A DNA stretch of 64,000 nt. Origin: Nymphaea colorata. Taxonomy: Eukaryota; Streptophyta; Magnoliopsida; Nymphaeales; Nymphaeaceae. The stretch lies in assembly GCF_008831285.2 (NCBI RefSeq), contig NC_045142.1, positions 21,641,354 to 21,705,353 on the forward strand. Direction: 5' to 3'. Positions 12,850 to 23,796 of the stretch are shown here, in pieces. The position numbers and the translations under genes are program-made. The notes beneath the pieces are model-generated. The model was not told where the DNA came from. It saw only the letters and a program-made list of their open reading frames with translations, and ran no database searches. Numbering within the stretch: position 1 is the stretch's first letter; each line of letters begins with the position of its first letter.

Positions 12850-14260
12850 ATTTCTATTAATCAAGTGAAATCTAAAAAAATCTAAATGACTCATGGGACT
12901 TTGTCAATTTAGAAAGATGGGAGATCTGATTCAAATTATACATGGTACAACTAAGAAGGCCAAAATTTCAAAACCATATCCCGAACATTTACATCCTTGC
13001 ATATCTATGAATGATTATGGAGATTCTTAGATTGTAACGTTATGTATTATGTTATTTAATTTGTACATGGCAAACCTTTTCGTTGCATTATCAAATTTTT
13101 AGAAGATTTATTTCCAAACAAAAAATTCATGAGCAATTTCTAATTTAATCGAACTTTAGTAAGAAAGTTAACTTGTTCAGATTCAGATTATCTAGCCAGA
13201 TGAGATATCAGATTCAAATCATATTCGGTACAGCTAAGAAAACCAAAAATTTCAAAACCATATCCAAACCATTTACGTTCTTATCATTCGTTGTAATCAC
13301 AATAGGTTTTCCTACTATTCTAAATTTCCTAATTAATTGGACAACCCTTTTCTGATCAACCATCAAATGGGGAATTAAATTTAGCACTGTACCCTAGATT
13401 AGATTGAAATTGAGCTCATGTATTCATCCAAATATCGGACCTCAAGCACAAACTGCGAATAGCAGGCTCTTGATATTCTCTATTATAAGTTTTGTATATT
13501 TGCAGTGACAAGTGACAGAGCTAGAAATTTTTGGCTGATGGGTACTACTTCAAAAGATCTTAGAGTACTCTGCAAATAAGATTGAAGGCACCATATATAA
13601 ATAAGTAAACAATTGCAGGACACCAATATACAATATAAATAAGCAAATTCTTGCGGCCAACCAACTATAAATAAATGAATTATGTGGGACTGTGTGGCCA
13701 ACTGCCCACACAAGCCCTATATATGGGAACTCATAGTAAGCCTGCATGCACCATATTAAGATTCAAGCTGGTGAAATCAGTTTAATTTAGTAAATATATA
13801 CAGCTTGGTTTGGGATTCAAGATAGTTATACAAAGAAAACAAGCTAGCCCTCTTGCTCAGAGCAGTTTGAAGGCAAAAGGCTATCACAAAGCCCCGTATA
13901 TGTGAACCCCTCCAAGTACTCCAAATTATAAATGCACAATGGCAGCTAGGTTTTCCACCGTAAAGAGTGGCTTCAAAGTTTTTAATTGATTTATTTATAC
14001 ATTTCCTTGTCAAGGTTGAGGTTTGTTTCCAAGATAATCTTTCAGTTTCTGAACAAAAAGTGAAATTTATTTGAAAATGGATTTCGCTATGAACTTTAAT
14101 GATGCGGATTTGGATAATTTATTGATACACAAGTGAGAGGTCAGATTCAAATCGTATTTGATACAACTAAGAAAATCGACGTATCAAAAGCATATTGAAT
14201 TATATCTTTCACCTTAATTTCAATAGCTTTTTAGTAGTAAATGGGCAAGGTTTTTACTGT
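12850..14260 (+). repeat. Three direct copies of a ~120-bp segment
   Basis: A segment containing CAGATTCAAAT(C)xTAT..GGTAC(A)xCTAAGAA, followed by AAAATTTCAAAACCATATCC, occurs at about 12880-13000 and 13150-13290 and, more diverged, at 14090-14215, all in the same orientation. Spacer lengths differ. This looks like successive local duplication, or insertion of one repeat family. No coding capacity seen. Confidence 0.5.
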
Positions 14261-15130
14261 ATTTAACTACCAATTAGGGTTTATATTTTGACGGATTCTG
14301 TATGGATTAAATTAAAAGTTGAGCTCAGGTATTCATTATATATCTGCACCTCAAGGAAAAAGTGTGAAATAGTCAATGGTTTTTTTTTTTTAATTTTCTT
14401 TCTATTTTTCTGGATTTAGTTTAGATCCAGGGAAAAAGTCCCCATCTTGGAGACATGTTATCAGGTCCCAGCTTGGTAAATTCCTCAAGGCCCTTAATCT
14501 CCGCTCTAAAGTGTGTACTATTTGGACCTTAGAGGAAGTCTTGCCACATTTTTAGGATTCAATCTACTAAATATGCATTGGTTGCACCTATACTCTAAGT
14601 TTCTTATACCAAACAAACATAATAAGCCCTTCAAGAGAATTCTGATGGGCACAACTGGATTTTCAAAAAATTAAAAAAACCCATAGATTTCCTTTAGAAT
14701 GCCTTCAAATACTCTTTCAAAATTTGTTGAAAATACCATTTAGCTCCTTGAGAGTATAATAAAGATCCTCAAGTATATATTTGTTCCAGTCAATCTAGCT
14801 CCAAATCAGGTCGTGGCTATCTGGCCTAACTTTTGGGGAAGATTTATAAGATACTCAGAAAGAGTCCTTTGCTTCCAAACAACTCCCATAGATCACCAGG
14901 GAACCCTACTTGCCCAAGAAGCTTACAACATATAGGGGGCGGAAAACGTGTTCCCAGAACTCATAACCTGCTTTAGCAAGGAGTGATGCCCATGGAAATC
15001 GAACCATAATTACAGTCTATGAGACAGATCAAGTGGGTCCTACTAAACAAATAATTTGGTCATATAAGAGCTTTAAGAGTAAAAAAAAAAAGAGGAAAAC
15101 ATTACAGTGGATTAAACTAACAGGGGGGAG
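14261..15130. other. Intergenic upstream of the response regulator
   Basis: No coding region, RNA gene or clear repeat recognised. The far upstream promoter of the gene at 16093 would fall in its right half. Confidence 0.4.
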
Positions 15131-15380
15131 GGATCAGTAATTGCCAAAGATGGAAGGGGTGAATGGGAAGGCATTAGGCATGTAAAGGAAAAAGGTGAAA
15201 AGAGAGAGAAAGAGGGGGAAGGAAATAATGGGGCAGATCAAGAGGAAGGCTGAGTTGGAGATCGAGCGAATATTGTATCCTGCAGAGATTTGGTTCCTGC
15301 GATGGCAGGGATCCACGAATAAAAAATATCACGAAATATCTGTGATCCGATTTTGGCCAATCTTAATTTCTTTCCGCCTC

Positions 15381-15390
15381 TATAAAGATG
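15381..15390 (+). promoter_or_regulatory. Candidate TATA box of the response regulator gene
   Basis: TATAAAGATG follows a pyrimidine-rich stretch and lies about 60 bp before the likely leader splice donor at 15441. It is the only TATAAA-type motif seen in a sensible place before the 16093 start codon. AGATT and GGATC words, which fit the (A/G)GAT(T/C) core bound by type-B response regulators, occur nearby at about 15285-15310. They are too short to prove cytokinin control. Confidence 0.45.
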
Positions 15391-15440
15391 CAGTCCTGGC
15401 CTTTGTTCTTCCTCACCATCCCAAGCACGTCGCTTGCTTC

Positions 15441-15988
15441 GGTAAGAGAGAGAGAGAGAGAGAGAGAGGGCTCTGTGGGGAGTCTGAAGAACCTTCCATT
15501 CTGCAATTCTCCACCTCTGAGTGAGTTATTGGGTCATCATCATTTTCTGATATTGCAGTGTGCTTGAGAGAGATAGAGAGAGAGAGAGAGAGAGTTGGGC
15601 TTTGTGGGAAGTCTGAAGAAACCTTCCATTCTGCAATTCTCCACTCTCTGAGAGAGTTATTGGGTCCTCATCATTTTCTGATATTGCAGTGTGCTTGAGA
15701 GAGAGAGAGAGAGAGACAGAGAGTTAGGGCTTTGTGGGAGTCTGAAGAAACCTTCCATTTTGCAATTCTCCACTCTCTGAGAAAGTTATTGGGTCCTCAT
15801 CATTTTCTGATATTGCAGTGTGCTTGAGAGAGAGATAGATCAGAGAGTCAAGGTCTGTGGGGAGTCTGAAAAATTCTTCCATTCTGCAATTCTCCTCCTC
15901 TGAAAGAGTTATTGGCCCATTATCCTTTTCTGTTATTACAGTGCGAAAGAGTTGTTGCCTGATTATCCTTTTCTGTTATTACCGTGCG
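15441..15988 (+). repeat. Tandem ~125-bp leader repeats, each with a 3' splice-site-like end
   Basis: Units run at about 15441-15565, 15566-15696, 15697-15825 and 15826-15945, with a short fifth at 15946-15988. Each full unit has a (GA)n tract, then GGGxTxTGTGGGxAGTCTGAA, CTTCCATTxTGCAATTCTCC, GAGTTATTGG, and ends near TTTTCTGATATTGCAG. The last is a good plant 3' splice site with a branch-like CTGAT, repeated at 15558, 15689 and 15818 and, as TTATTACAG, at 15941. The fifth copy reads TTATTACCG and has lost the AG. A donor-like CGGTAAGA lies at 15440-15446. The array therefore probably sits in a spliced 5' leader of the response regulator gene. Confidence 0.75.
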
Positions 15989-16092
15989 AGAGAGAGGGAG
16001 AGAGAGAGATTTCTGTCTGAGTCGTTGTTGGTGCTCTTGAGATTGCTTGATTGTGGCCTGCTGGTGTTAGTGCCTGTAAGAAGAGGGAGTAT

Positions 16093-16255
16093 ATGAACGC
16101 GATGGCTTCTTCATCTTCGTCGGCCAGGCTGTGGGGTGATGAAGGTGGTGTGCCTCATGTGCTGGCTGTCGACGACAGCCTCATTGACAGGAAATTCGTC
16201 GAGAATTTACTGAGGAACTCGTCTTGCAGAGGTTGGTTTACCTCTCATTCAGAGT

Positions 16256-16339
<84 letters not shown>

Positions 16340-16645
16340 GAACTCTCTATGTGATCTTGTTTGGACGGTCTGGACATAAAACATTTTAGCGTGATGAGTG
16401 TGGAAGATCCTGGTTTCCTTTGTTGGTGAAAGCGAGAGAAGAGAGAGAACGCGCTCTCTCTCTCTGGTCTAAATCAGCTGTTTCATCTTCTAAACGTATC
16501 TCGTGTCCTCTTTTTTTAAGTTTTTCTTGGTACAAGCAATTCCTTTTCTTCTTTTGTAACTGAAATATGACTTCACGCTTTGCTTGTGCAGTAACCACGG
16601 CTGAAAGTGGGCCAAAAGCATTGGAATACCTGAGGCAGGACGCTA

Positions 16646-16733
<88 letters not shown>

Positions 16734-18249
16734 TTGACTCTTAGTTTCTCATCATGCTGGGCATGTCCACGCGATTGGATAATTGGGTCAAAGCAAATCA
16801 CATCTTAAAACCTGAACTCGAAATTTGTTCTAAATTCTTAAAAAAATTATTTCCATATCTTTACCCAATTCCCTGTCAATTACGATCGAAAAAAAACAAT
16901 AGTTTTCTTCCTTTAGAAAGTTGATATATCTCTTAGTTAACCATGTAGTTGTGATCACCGTGTTTTGTACTTGTAGAAGCCAATCAGCTGTCTGTTGCAT
17001 GCACGTTAAAACTTCAAATTATTCCTTGATTATAATTTTTAAATCCTTCGCCAAGCCATTGGAGGTTGGATGCTTCTGTATACGAGTGGCTTCGGTTGCA
17101 TGTGAGGAGAATATTAGGTGAAGGTGTGGATTATGATACTTGAGTACCAAGGAATCGATGTTGTCACCTTTAAAGAAGCTTTTCAAAGAATAGTAGGTAT
17201 ATGTCATCAAATGTGTTAAGATAAGATTGAAATAAATATGAAAAAGAATATTCTTTGCAGATTTAAAAAAAAAAAACATTTTTTTGGGGGAAAATCCAAC
17301 TATTCCTTAATGACCCGGTCTAAATATAGCAGCAGCATCACTACCCATGTTGATTTTCAACCTGATTCTTGTTCTATTCTCTTGGCAGACCGTAATTCTT
17401 TTTTAAAAATACCAATAAGGACCCCCTTTCTTATTCCTTTTTTTTATATTAACTTTCTGGCTTCCTCTTCTTGAACTTTCAGGCTTCAAAGGTGAATTTG
17501 ATCATAACAGATTACCAAATGCCTGGAATGACCGGATATGACCTCTTAAAGAAGGTCAAGGTATGAAAAAGATGGATTCTGGCCTATCTCTTCCCTTTTA
17601 TTGCTGCATATCCGTACGTAATATATCGTTCTTTGTTCCTATAAAACCATATAATATTTCTCAGTATCTTTATTCCAAAGCTGAAAATGATTTAAAATAT
17701 CAAATGCAGGAATCCTCAGCCCTGAGAGAAATTCCAGTTGTTATCATGTCGTCTGAGAATGTTCCCACAAGAATCAACAGGTAAACATATCACATGAGCT
17801 GCAGTTTACTTCAACAAGATATGAACAACAATAACTTGCCAATAAAATATACATGTAATGGTTTCTAAAAAGACTTCCTAGAGTAAAATTACCATGGTTT
17901 CAACAACAATAAGTTCATTAGTTTTTACATTTCCTATATATGTATATGTGTAACACTCGTGCATATTTATTAAGTTTTATATATTTCTACAATTTTCTTT
18001 ATGTTTCTCTTAGAAATAAAAAATGGGTATGGATAGGACAGATGCAACACACATCAAAAGGGAAATATGTTGAACTCTTTTTGGCTTTTGGGTTCTGACA
18101 AGAACACAATGTGGGCATGCAGATGCTTGGAAGGTGGGGCAGAGGAGTTCATACTGAAGCCTCTTCAGCCATCAGATGTGAAGAGACTCTGGGGCCACAT
18201 CGCCAAACTGAACCAAGCATGTGCTGGGAAGCAGTGCAGAGGAAGATGA
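16093..18249 (+). CDS. Type-A response regulator (cytokinin two-component signalling)
   Basis: This is a five-exon gene for a 156-residue single-domain response regulator. Exons are 16093-16231, 16592-16647, 17483-17560, 17710-17780 and 18123-18249, all with GT-AG borders and matching phases. The receiver domain fills residues 22-143: acidic pair D27-D28 ([12 protein letters not shown]), phospho-acceptor D75 ([15 protein letters not shown]), Ser105-Ser106 (VVIMSSEN), and Lys127 (ILKP). There is only a short tail and no Myb-type DNA-binding domain. By family knowledge, type-A regulators receive phosphate from histidine phosphotransfer proteins and damp cytokinin responses in nucleus and cytosol. 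Exon borders match the type-A pattern, for example R46/V47 and R115/C116. The ATG at 16093 is first in frame after the leader; a second in-frame ATG at 16102 would drop three residues. Introns 1 and 2 begin with long (CT)n and (CT)n(TA)n tracts. The subgroup within type A was not assigned. Confidence 0.93.
16259..16338 (+). repeat. (CT)n microsatellite in intron 1
   Basis: About 80 bp of CT repeat with one CCCT interruption starts 28 bp after the exon 1 donor (16232). Length variation here would change the 5' part of intron 1 of the response regulator gene. Confidence 0.9.
16648..16730 (+). repeat. (CT)n(TA)n microsatellite abutting the exon 2 donor
   Basis: The exon 2 donor GT at 16648 leads straight into a CT repeat (to about 16674) and then a TA repeat (to about 16729). 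Bases +3 onward of the splice donor are therefore part of the repeat (AAG|GTCTCTCT), a weak match to the usual GTAAG. Confidence 0.85.
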
Positions 18250-18825
18250 AGCTTTAATGGTGCAGACTGTAGAGAGAGAAACTGTAGAGAGAGAGAGAGA
18301 GATTGTTTGCTTTGTACCATGACCAAAATAATGTTTGTAGACCTAAACACAGCCCAAAAAGGTAGTACAGTGGGGGAAAGGGATGATGTGGGTCGTCATC
18401 TCACAAGGTAAAGTAGGATTTGTATTTTGGGATAATCCAGGAAAAAGTAGGGTTTTACTGCATAGAAAGCAGAAGCTTAGCTGTTGATTTAAAAGTAGTG
18501 GGGAGTGGCTGTTGGGAATCCTCCCCGTGTAACACACCACCCATGCTCTGCGGGAGGATTTCAAGAAAAAGCATGTATTATGTATCTTTAGGAACTCGAG
18601 ACAAAGAATAGAATTTAAGTCTTCCTTTTCTCCCTTGTCTCTCTCTCTCCTTCGACTCTGTCTCGGTCTCTCTCTCTTCCTCTCGATTTGGCTGTCCTTT
18701 TTAGATACTGTTGTGATTCGGCGGAATGAGTCACGTGAGACAAATAAATAATACGAGAACGAGGAGGGAAGGTGGCTCACGAGGCATCCCCAGGTCATTG
18801 ATGACGGAATCCCAAGTGATGCCAT
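18250..18825 (+). other. 3' flank of the response regulator gene
   Basis: The 3' untranslated region and downstream flank. A GA-rich tract lies at about 18271-18302, and AT-rich AATAAT-type sequence near 18325 could serve polyadenylation. Open frames on either strand here have no recognisable domain. Confidence 0.4.
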
Positions 18826-19151
18826 TCATTCCAGAGGATCCAGTACACTTGACCTCTCTCTCTCTTTCTCTCTCTTTATATTATATATTATATTATATAT
18901 ATATATATATATATATAAAATAGAGAGAAAATAAGAAAATAACAGCCAGTTCTCTAAATTCTTCCTTGTAAAAGTAAGCTGCTGCATAAATAAATGTTCA
19001 TCTATCAAAGCAAAAAAAGAGAGAGAGAGAGAGAGAGACCCAAATCTCAAAATTCTTATAACAGCTGAAACCTGACTCTATTGGTATATGTTCTTCTATC
19101 AGAGCAGAGATAAAGAGACCCACTCCTCAAAATTCTTCCTTCGAACAGCTG

Positions 19152-19215
<64 letters not shown>

Positions 19216-19334
19216 TACCCAATTCTCAAAATTCTTGTAGCACCTAAGGCCTGACTATACTGGTATATGTTCTTCAATAAGAGCTGAGATCAAAGTGACC
19301 AATTCTTAAATTCTTCCTTTAAATTCTTCCTTGT

Positions 19335-19399
<65 letters not shown>

Positions 19400-19400
19400 A
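18826..19400 (+). repeat. Microsatellite-rich block with ~180-bp direct repeats
   Basis: Two copies of a segment with CTCAAAATTCTT..GGTATATGTTCTTC..AGAGC(A/T)GAGAT lie at about 19038-19115 and 19216-19292. They are separated by (TA)n and (GA)n arrays (19143-19216), with further arrays at 18895-18918, 19018-19037 and 19338-19393. CTAAATTCTTCCTTGTAA also recurs (about 18953 and 19318). The block looks like local duplication between microsatellites. Confidence 0.6.
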
Positions 19401-21099
19401 GCGTAGAAATATAAAAGACTATATATATAGTTTGGACAGAATCCTTTTTTCCAACAGCCAATTAATTTTACGTCAAAACGTATAAGAAATGGCATGAAGT
19501 TATTATATGTAGAAGGGATTTTGCAGATCAAAAATTTCTTGCGGAATTGATTCATAAACTCTGAATGGATATTCCTTATCGCTTCCTCATGAATCTTGTT
19601 TAGTGGTGGAGCTCCAAATTTTTTGTTAAAAAACATTTTAAGTTTAAATTTCAAACTTTAAGGGACATTCATATGTAAAAAACTTAAAATTAATGAAGTT
19701 TCGTGTGGGCACACCGTAGCTTCGCCACAAAGATAGGAATGCTATTGAAATAGTGAAACTTCTGTTGAACAGGGCAAGGTTTGCGTCAGCCAAACTTCCC
19801 AAGATATTCTCACCCTTCTTACACTCAACTCCCTATAATAAATACCAAAATGCAACCTAACCACCTTTCGCCATATCAGTTATCACTTGGCCCCATTGCT
19901 AAAAGTATCCTAACAAATATAGTTTTTTTTTTGAAGAATAAGGTATTAACTTTTTAATTATTAAAAAGGACTCATCATAGTGCCACAATTTAAATTTGTG
20001 GTTCCACGATTTAATCTTCTAAATGGTCCAAGCAACTTAATTGAAACCTGTGTGTTTGATAGTATCGGGTCTCACAGACTAATAATCCCAAATCCCTTTT
20101 ATGTTGGACCAGTAGAGTTAAAAAAAAAGTGAATTAATTCAAATATACATAAAAAAAATAAGGAGTTGAGATCCTTGGTATGTGACCAAAACCTCATATT
20201 TGAGATCCAATGAAGATGTCTAACCTTAAATCCTCACATATGAGAGTGTTGGTGACCTCAAATCACCACAAAAACCCTCCTTGGAACTATAGAATAAACA
20301 AACATCGAGACACCAAAAACAGGCCATGTACCTTATACAATCGAGAAGGAATGGGTGGGTGAGCGGTGGTTCTCCCCCGCTTGCGCAGAATAAACAAACA
20401 TGGGGTCATACCACTACGTAAAAACTTTTACTTGAGATCATTGGTATCCAGTTAAAACCTCGTATATATGAGAAATTGAGAGAGAGGGGAGGAGTCTGAC
20501 CTCAAATCCTCAGAAATCCAAGGTAAACAAATGCCCTCAAAAGGTCTATCATGGCGCTACCTTCAACTTTAGGGTTTATACAAAGCATTGATGTTAAATT
20601 CAGCTTGAATTGGGTGATCTGAACTAAGTTACTAAAAAATTGGTTCCATTCATGGGATAATAATAGGATCTATTTTTTATTAATTTTTTATTTTATTTTA
20701 TTATAAGAAAATCTGAATATCTTTTTATCGATTCATGAGCCCATTCAATAAATCAATAGCTTTTTCGATTCAACTCGGTTTTCAATTTTAGTAACACTGA
20801 TACAATATTGGGTTGCTGCACCTAACTTATATAGCCATGGCTGACAGCACCATTCAATTGAAAGCTAACCCACATGACCAAAGTATCTGAAAGCAGTGTC
20901 CCCTTCCATATCAAAGTGTGGCTTTGAACAGTTCAAAAAATTTCAAGTTGCCTTATGCTTCATATCTTATGCTGCACCGCGTTGCATTTAATGTGGTTAC
21001 CTTTTGTATGCAGGATATCGCTGATCGATTACCATACTAAGGAATTTCTTGTAGTATTCTATGTATATATATTAGTGACTCTAGCTGTTTAATTTCAGG
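19401..21099. other. Intergenic; one MITE-like pair of ends
   Basis: No gene recognised. At about 19598-19730 the ends TAGTGGTGGAGCTCC and GTAGCTTCGCCACA are imperfect inverted repeats, and similar gagcca/gcggagc ends occur elsewhere (about 4395 and 12260). This suggests a short non-autonomous element about 130 bp long. Confidence 0.35.
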
Positions 21100-21286
21100 A
21101 TCGTTCGATCTGATACGATGGATGACTAAGAGAAAAACAAGAAAAAAAAGTTGAAGGACATTTTCATCATTTAATATTAGTTTACATTTTTTCTCTTTGT
21201 TTTTATCTCAACCATCCATCTGTTTTAGATCAATGGTCCAAGTTAGATAACTGGGTGGCTCTAGATAGCCAAGTCGTTACTATTAC

Positions 21287-21321
<35 letters not shown>
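21100..21321. repeat. MITE-like block followed by (ATT)n
   Basis: The sequence has partly complementary ends (TCGATCTGATACGATGGATG against CATCCATCTGTTTTAGATCAA) about 110 bp apart, then an (ATT)n tract of about 40 bp at 21281-21320. A diverged relative lies at 10060-10260. Class not determined. Confidence 0.4.
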
Positions 21322-22467
21322 GGACACAAAATGCTACCTGATTCAATTAACAAAATGCTCATCCATGGATTGATTTATCTTTTCTTCTTTTCTTCTATTT
21401 CAAGATATTGTTCATGGGCACATATGTATATCTCGAATTGACTGACCCTGGATAGTATTCAAAATCTTTTGTTTCACCATTTATAAGAAAGATGAAGAAA
21501 CAAAAAGTTAGTAACCCGATCATCTAGCGATTTATCTTAATTTTATGAAAGTAATAAGCCCAATTTTTGCTCAAAAAACAAAAGCTAAAGATCTTTAGTT
21601 AGATGTAATTTCTCACACAAAAGGCCCTAACCCTGGTGCAGAAAAAGTGGATCAAGATAAGGTTGGATACAGATGATCGCGGCCGGCCTCCTCCAAAAAG
21701 TGCCCCAAAAGAATGGCAGATTTCATAGGAGTAGGTGGTGACAAGTCCACAGGTTTGATCTTTTGTATCATGCTGTTAGAAGCATGACCCGTTAAATTGT
21801 GTCCTAAGCTGCATTTCCTTCACCATCTTACTACTGTCAGCAGCTGCGAATTGTTGTGACCTGTTCAAAAGTCAAAATTTCAGGTGAGCGAGAGGATATC
21901 GACCCACCACCAACCAAAGAGCCAGAATCTTATTGCCCAACATATAGGACTGCATCGATACGTAGGTGAAGAGACAATGTACCTTCATCTTAGTGCCCTT
22001 GGAGCCGTTTAAAGCTTACATTATCCACAATGCCGAGGCCATAAATTTGACTAAGGGGGGAATAAATGTGAAATATCCCTAACTGAAGGTGGGATATATA
22101 TATATATATATATATATAGGAGGGCGTGATGTAAGTCATTCAAGTGGAAGAAAGTGAAGAGTTCCATACCCAAAGTCAGCTGCTGGCATAATTTAGTAGT
22201 AAGATTCATATACGCTTGCTAAATAAGCCTATTCAAAATTTAATTAGTAGGAGCCAAGCATGAAATAACCTTTTTGTTTTTTGACAAAGTTTATATTTCT
22301 TGAAGTCCTTTTCCTTTCCTTAACTTGATAACACAGTATATTATAATATCAAGGTAGATGCATCACATATATATATATATGGTAAACAGTGAAACACCAT
22401 ATATGTACATAATATAATATTTAGCATGTTTGCACGTGTGTGTTCATATATATATATATATATATAT

Positions 22468-22506
<39 letters not shown>

Positions 22507-23407
22507 CAGGCTTTTCTTGTCGAGCCAGACAAATCGCGAACAGGCATTTGGCAGCTGGCGATGCTAGCCGAACCGTGAGCTGCTTAAACACTTGGCTTAT
22601 TAATTTGCGATCCCTGGATCCATCTAATTACCATAACCCCATGAGCTTCACTCCAAAAGATCCAAAAATGCAAACAAGGGAAGACTTAATTATGTTTGAG
22701 TATCCCCTTTTCGTAAGGAGAATACTTTTGACAATGTACTCCAAGTCTGGCCAAGCAAAAGCAATGCCATTCATCTCCCAACTATGTCTACAACACATGA
22801 CAGACTTTGGTACTCTTTAGTCATTAAAGAGCACCTACCCATCCAACTCCTTTAATGATGCTTGCTTGGATATAGGAACAAATTGCTGTATTGCTGACTT
22901 ACAGTTCCATGTTAGGAATAGAGCAGATGAACTCAAACAAAGGCACTAATTATTGCTGCAAGCTAAGCTTTATATGACTCCTTTAAGGGGAAAAAGGCAA
23001 TGCTTTTTAAAAATATCATGCCTTCTTTAAAAAGTATCACATTACTGCTGCAATATTGGCACAATATTACATTTTCATATGGTTTTAATGATCTTGGTGT
23101 TACTCTTCATCTCCATAATGTTCCTTAGTATCGTTAAAAAAATTAAAGATCTGCCAGCTGTATTGCCTTTGATCAATGGCAGCATGGATCTGACCATGAT
23201 GAAATCATGTTGTTGGAGCCCAAAGGCCATTAATTGTTTGAAAATATTGCAGTATATTGGAGAAAAAAATTGGAAAACTTATAAAGCTCCTCTGTCAAGA
23301 AGTAAAAGATACTGAAGTATCCCCAGCCAATATTAGGTTCTGCCTCTCATGTTAAATTCCTGTAAGAAGATGCTCGGAAATCCGCTTCCTTTTTTACGAC
23401 AAAAACT
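21322..23407. other. Intergenic, no gene recognised
   Basis: A (TA)n tract lies at about 22091-22118 and a (TA)n(GA)n tract at 22447-22504. The open frame at 22548-22820 (plus) has no domain I recognise and no gene context. Confidence 0.4.
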
Positions 23408-23796
23408 AAAGGGGCATTTGAACTCATAAAGCTAGTTTTGTGAAATCCTGGTTTAAAACTTAGCTAATAAAACATAGTTTGGATGTTTGGATAACGAACA
23501 CTACAAAATGCCAACGAATTACCGACATTTACTGACATTTTCCTTCCGACGTTGGTAAAAAGGAATCTTCACGACATGTAGTACTGGATGTCGGTCAAGT
23601 TGACCATCACCAACGTCTGTTTCCCTACGTGTTGGTGAATCCATCATTTTCGGTAGTGAAGTCAGCTTCGGGGGAGGTGGAAAAAATCAGTTTTACTTAA
23701 AATTTTGAGGGAGCCAGAGATCATGCCCTTTATGAAAACCTGGGTTTTGTTGTTGGGTTTTAGTAAAACCCAGTTTTACTCATCCAAATGCACCTG
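23408..23796. repeat. MITE-like element carrying a nested CACTA-type MITE
   Basis: The outer ends AGGGGCATTTGAACTCAT and ACTCATCCAAATGCACCT are imperfect inverted repeats. Matching AAACC(A/C)AG-type subterminal pieces lie inside them. This outer element is interrupted by the CACTA-like unit at 23499-23658. Confidence 0.45.
23499..23658. mobile_element. CACTA-type MITE, 160 bp
   Basis: It begins CACTACAAAATGCC and ends TTTTCGGTAGTG, so it has the CACTA...TAGTG ends of the CACTA (En/Spm) superfamily. The inside holds short subterminal words in both orientations (CCGACATTT, CCGACGTTGGT, GTCGGT, ACCAACGTC), as usual for that group. No coding capacity. The flanking triplets GAA and AAG are not an exact 3-bp target duplication, so one base has changed or the boundary is off by one. 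Confidence 0.7.

Noticed and set aside
15195-15524. Plus-strand open frame of 109 codons before the response regulator
   Set aside because: It crosses the candidate TATA box and the first leader repeat, and has no domain; more likely promoter and leader sequence.
15441-15988. CRISPR-like spacing of repeats
   Set aside because: The units are head-to-tail tandem repeats with conserved interiors, with no unique spacers, in a plant gene leader.
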